Below, one piece after another: positions 34,019 through 37,053 of a stretch of DNA of 37,053 nucleotides (within the stretch, counting starts at the first letter, position 1; each line of letters starts with the position of its first letter). Origin of the DNA: an uncultured Chryseobacterium sp. GTDB lineage: Bacteria > Bacteroidota > Bacteroidia > Flavobacteriales > Weeksellaceae. The stretch lies in assembly GCF_913776365.1 (NCBI RefSeq), contig NZ_CAJYMO010000218.1, positions 1 to 37,053 of the forward strand, written 5' to 3'. Below the pieces are notes generated by a model, which made no database searches, was not told where the DNA came from, and was given only the letters and a program-made list of their open reading frames with translations. A program made the position numbers and the translations under genes.

Positions 34019-36376
34019 TTACAGCCTGTCCTTGATTTTTTCCAGCCAGCTCTTTTCTTTGGCAGAATAGCCGTAGCCATATTTGTTACCGTATCCATAG
34101 TAGTTTTTATCCACATCATTGAGTACGAAACCTACATTCTTGATCTTCTGGCTGTCAATATTGCTGTTGGCAAATTCAATAAGCGATTTTTCGGTATACC
34201 TGGATCTTGTAACGTATATCGTAGCATCAGCCAGATCTGCAAATAAGAAGGTATCCGTTACCAGCAACAATGGTGCCGTATCGATGATGATGTAATCATA
34301 TTTTGACTTCAGGCTGTCGAGCAACAGCTCATATCTTCCGTTACTCAACAGATCGGTCGGATTCGGCGGGATCATTCCTGAGTAGATCACATCGCAATGA
34401 GGATTAAATGAAGTGACATGGATAATATCTTCCAGCCTGGTTTCGGCAGAATACAGATATTCGGTTAATCCCGCCAGGCCTCTTCTGGAAGTATTATACC
34501 GCTGAAGCTGCGGATTCCTGATATCCGAACCGATGATGATCACCTTCTTATTCGGTGTTGCAAGCGTTAAAGCCAGATTAACCGAAATGAAGGTTTTCCC
34601 TTCTCCTTTAACGGTGGAAGTCACAAATACCACCCTTCCTTTTTCCTTTTTCGGAAGAAGGAAATTCATATTGGTGATCAGGATACGGAAGGCCTCCGCC
34701 ATAGGCGAAAGGTCATTAACCTGCACAATATCCGACTCTCCTTTCAAGACACTTGGTAATTCCCCAAGTACCGATGCATGAGAAAGTTTCTCCAGATCGT
34801 GCTTGCTTTTGATCTTATTGTTAAGAAGCTCCTTAAGATAGATAAAAACGACAGGTAAGAGCAGCCCCAATACAAAAGCTCCTGCAAGAAAAATTATTTT
34901 TTTGGGAGCCACCGGAGCAGGCGAAGCATAGGCATAATCTATAATCCTGGCTTTATTGGCCGTAACGGCTAAAGATATGGCTGTTTCTTCTCTCTTCTGT
35001 AACAGAAGCAGGTATAGGCTTTCTTTGATCTGCTGTTGCCTTTCAATACTTCTGAATAACTTTTCCTGGGCAGGGATTTTGGTAATTTTTGAACTGATCA
35101 GATCCTGCTCGTTCTGATACTGGTTCTTGGCCAGCTGTAATCCGGTCCTGTTTTTCAGAAGGCTTTCCATAACGGAACCGCGAAGGGAAGAAATCTGCTT
35201 GTTGAGATCAATGACTACCGGGTTCTGGGGAGTTGCATTCTCAAGCAAACGGTTTCGCTCTAATACAAGCTGGTTATAAGCCGTTATATTGGCCGTCGCC
35301 GTACTGTTGTTCAATTCAACATTGGAAGGGAGGACCTGACCATTATTCTGCCTTCCCATGAAATCGATCAAAGCATTCGTCAGTTCAAGCTGCGATTCCA
35401 GTTCAATCTGTTTTGCCCTGGCTTCTGCTGAGGTTTCAAGACTTATTTTGGCCTCCGTTGAAAGGTCTGTAATCTGGTTGCTGGATTTGAAGTTTTCCTT
35501 CTGGTTTTCAACCTGCCCCAGCTCTTTGGATATAAGATTGATCCGGTCATCGATAAAATCTTTGGTTTTCTTGGACTCCGAATTTTTATCATTGATGGCG
35601 TCATCATTATAAGCCTGTACCAGGGTATTGATGATGTCTTTTGCTTTATTGATATTGGGATAGTTCAGTGACAGATTGATAACCGTAGCCTCCCTGGTCG
35701 TTAATGTTACGCTCAGGATGCTCTGCAGATAGTTTACTGTGCCCTCTTTGGTAGCATAGGTAAAGTACATATTGCCGATGTCACCGGATTTGGATTTATT
35801 GTAATCAGGATTTCTTACAATCAAGAGATTGGCATAAGGCAGACTGATGGTTCTGCTGAACCGGGTTTTGACTTCCGGGAAATTTTCGCTTGTTAAAATA
35901 ATCTCTTCTCCGGAGATTTTTATGTTTACAGGCTCAATTTTGCTGGTGTAATCTTTTTCATTGATTACCCGGATGATGATGGGTGAGGTATCTTTGTAAA
36001 GCTCCTTATCGTTCAGGTTTGATTCCGCATAGATTGAGGTTTGCAGATTATTCTGCTTCACCACCTCATACATGAGTTTCTTGGATTTGAAAATTTCTAT
36101 CTCATTATCAATACTGTTGGTATCCATGCCTCCAAAGCCGGACAGATCCTTCAGTACGCTGAATTCATTTCCCGCCGCCGGTGCCTTTTTGGCATCTTTG
36201 ATGAGAACGGATGATTGAACGTTGTATATCGGTGTAACAAACTTTAGGTAAAAGTAGGTGATGACTAAGCATATGATAGGAACAATGATAAACCAAATCC
36301 AGTTTCTTACATAAGGTTTAATTATCTCCTGAATATTAATTTCTTTTTCTGATCCTTCAATAACCGGACTATCCAT
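34019..36376 (-). CDS. Polysaccharide co-polymerase / bacterial tyrosine autokinase, Wzc-like
   Basis: The 785-residue inner-membrane protein controls chain length and export. Seen: an N-terminal membrane helix (about 30-48), a Wzz-type periplasmic domain with long coiled-coil stretches (about 250-450), a second membrane helix near residue 500, and a cytosolic BY-kinase domain with Walker [12 protein letters not shown] (about 583-593), Walker A' [11 protein letters not shown] and Walker [11 protein letters not shown]. It ends with a tyrosine-rich tail ([13 protein letters not shown], six tyrosines) that is the usual autophosphorylation cluster. It follows the nucleotide-sugar dehydrogenase by 63 bases. 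No partner phosphatase (Wzb) is in the window. Confidence 0.95.
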   Translation of the reverse strand: MDSPVIEGSEKEINIQEIIKPYVRNWIWFIIVPIICLVITYFYLKFVTPIYNVQSSVLIKDAKKAPAAGNEFSVLKDLSGFGGMDTNSIDNEIEIFKSKKLMYEVVKQNNLQTSIYAESNLNDKELYKDTSPIIIRVINEKDYTSKIEPVNIKISGEEIILTSENFPEVKTRFSRTISLPYANLLIVRNPDYNKSKSGDIGNMYFTYATKEGTVNYLQSILSVTLTTREATVINLSLNYPNINKAKDIINTLVQAYNDDAINDKNSESKKTKDFIDDRINLISKELGQVENQKENFKSSNQITDLSTEAKISLETSAEARAKQIELESQLELTNALIDFMGRQNNGQVLPSNVELNNSTATANITAYNQLVLERNRLLENATPQNPVVIDLNKQISSLRGSVMESLLKNRTGLQLAKNQYQNEQDLISSKITKIPAQEKLFRSIERQQQIKESLYLLLLQKREETAISLAVTANKARIIDYAYASPAPVAPKKIIFLAGAFVLGLLLPVVFIYLKELLNNKIKSKHDLEKLSHASVLGELPSVLKGESDIVQVNDLSPMAEAFRILITNMNFLLPKKEKGRVVFVTSTVKGEGKTFISVNLALTLATPNKKVIIIGSDIRNPQLQRYNTSRRGLAGLTEYLYSAETRLEDIIHVTSFNPHCDVIYSGMIPPNPTDLLSNGRYELLLDSLKSKYDYIIIDTAPLLLVTDTFLFADLADATIYVTRSRYTEKSLIEFANSNIDSQKIKNVGFVLNDVDKNYYGYGNKYGYGYSAKEKSWLEKIKDRL

Positions 36377-36439
36377 TATTTAGTTTTAAATTTTATAAAT
36401 TGGTATATTAGCATCCCACAACAGGTTTTCTGGTTTTTT

Positions 36440-37053
36440 TTATAGCCTTGCATCTACCAGGCTTCGGTCTATACAAGCCTTGGTATCGAAAATAATCCCG
36501 TCTTGTTTTTTTAATTTTTCAAAATCCAGCGTCAGGAATTCATTGTGGGAGACAGCAATGATAATTGAATCATACTTTTTATTCTCCGTAAGCTGACCCA
36601 GGAGCGATACTCCATATTCGTGCTTTACTTCCTCATGATCTGCCCACGGATCATAGATGTCCACCTCTACTCCGTAGTCTTTCAGTTCATTGTATATGTC
36701 AATCACTTTTGTATTTCTTACATCGGGACAATTCTCTTTGAACGTCACTCCCAGGATCAGGGATTGGGAATTTTTAATTACGCTTCCCTTGGCTATAAGA
36801 AGTTTTACGACTTTGGAGGCGATGAACTTGGCAATGGAATCATTCACGCGGCGCCCCGATAGGATAACGTCCGGATGGTAGCCCAGCTGCTCAGCCTTAT
36901 GTGCCAGATAATAAGGATCCACGGAAATACAGTGCCCGCCCACAAGACCCGGCTTATATTTCAGAAAATTGTATTTTGTTCCGGCAGCTTCCAGAACATC
37001 ATGGGTGTCGATCCCCATTCTGTCAAAAATCAGAGCCAGTTCATTAACGAAAG
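36440..37053 (-). CDS. Nucleotide-sugar dehydrogenase, C-terminal part (cut by window edge)
   Basis: The gene is open at the right edge: the frame continues upstream of the ATG at 37018 through FVNELALIFDR, so this ATG is internal. The visible 203 residues include GTKYNFLKYKPGLVGGHCISVDPYYLAHKA with the catalytic cysteine, a family-typical DPWADHEEVKHEYGV segment, and the C-terminal UDP-binding domain. The family (TviB/WbpA/WecC) oxidises C6 of UDP-GlcNAc, UDP-GalNAc or UDP-ManNAc to the uronic acid with NAD. The exact substrate is not resolved. It begins the visible part of the leftward glycan locus, so uronic acid in the repeat unit is likely. Confidence 0.92.
   Translation of the reverse strand, partial: FVNELALIFDRMGIDTHDVLEAAGTKYNFLKYKPGLVGGHCISVDPYYLAHKAEQLGYHPDVILSGRRVNDSIAKFIASKVVKLLIAKGSVIKNSQSLILGVTFKENCPDVRNTKVIDIYNELKDYGVEVDIYDPWADHEEVKHEYGVSLLGQLTENKKYDSIIIAVSHNEFLTLDFEKLKKQDGIIFDTKACIDRSLVDARL

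Noticed and set aside
33857..34246. 129-codon plus-strand frame spanning the Wzc 3' end
   Set aside because: It is antisense to the conserved tyrosine-rich tail and shows no plausible protein features.
37018..37018. ATG at 37018 as the start of the nucleotide-sugar dehydrogenase
   Set aside because: The frame continues upstream through a conserved family segment (FVNELALIFDR), and the protein would lack its whole NAD-binding domain.

Overview
The window looks like a chromosomal segment of a flavobacterium (Bacteroidota), most likely a Chryseobacterium-like member of Weeksellaceae. The evidence is an LpxC-FabZ fusion, a PorX-type regulator (response regulator fused to a PglZ/alkaline-phosphatase-like domain), a type IX secretion (T9SS) sorting domain, and promoter elements of the Bacteroidota TAnnTTTG type with few Shine-Dalgarno sequences. 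Core genes are roughly 45-55% GC in the lines I counted. One stretch (about 7.5-9.42 kb) is far more AT-rich.

Left part (1-7.2 kb): the 5' part of thyA, cut by the window edge; an unrecognised 242-aa protein; hemB; a very short T9SS-sorted protein; an ABC-2 type ATPase/permease pair; an outer-membrane barrel protein; and sucD.

Middle (7.5-20.2 kb): a probable peptidoglycan-hydrolase effector with a downstream lipoprotein that may be its immunity protein. The C-terminal half of the effector and the lipoprotein are AT-rich, as in a swapped toxin/immunity module. Beside this is a lipid A operon read leftward: HD hydrolase, lpxD, lpxC-fabZ, lpxA, efp and a 58-aa membrane protein. A second, shorter LpxD-like gene follows. 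porX and xth run rightward, and an RlpA-like gene runs leftward.

Right part (20.6-37 kb): a leftward surface-polysaccharide (capsule or O-antigen) locus. In transcription order it holds a nucleotide-sugar dehydrogenase (cut by the right edge), a Wzc-type co-polymerase/tyrosine kinase, a Wzx flippase, UDP-galactopyranose mutase, three glycosyltransferases around an EpsG/Wzy-like polymerase, a PglC-type initiating transferase, an ATP-grasp enzyme, an NAD-dependent epimerase, a metallophosphoesterase, a DegT-type aminotransferase, a second PglC-type transferase and rfbC. Most of these genes overlap or nearly touch, so one long transcript is likely. A terminator separates rfbC from rimO.

As a whole the window supplies envelope functions: lipid A acylation and deacetylation, surface-glycan synthesis and export, T9SS regulation, and a candidate antibacterial weapon inserted beside the lipid A genes.
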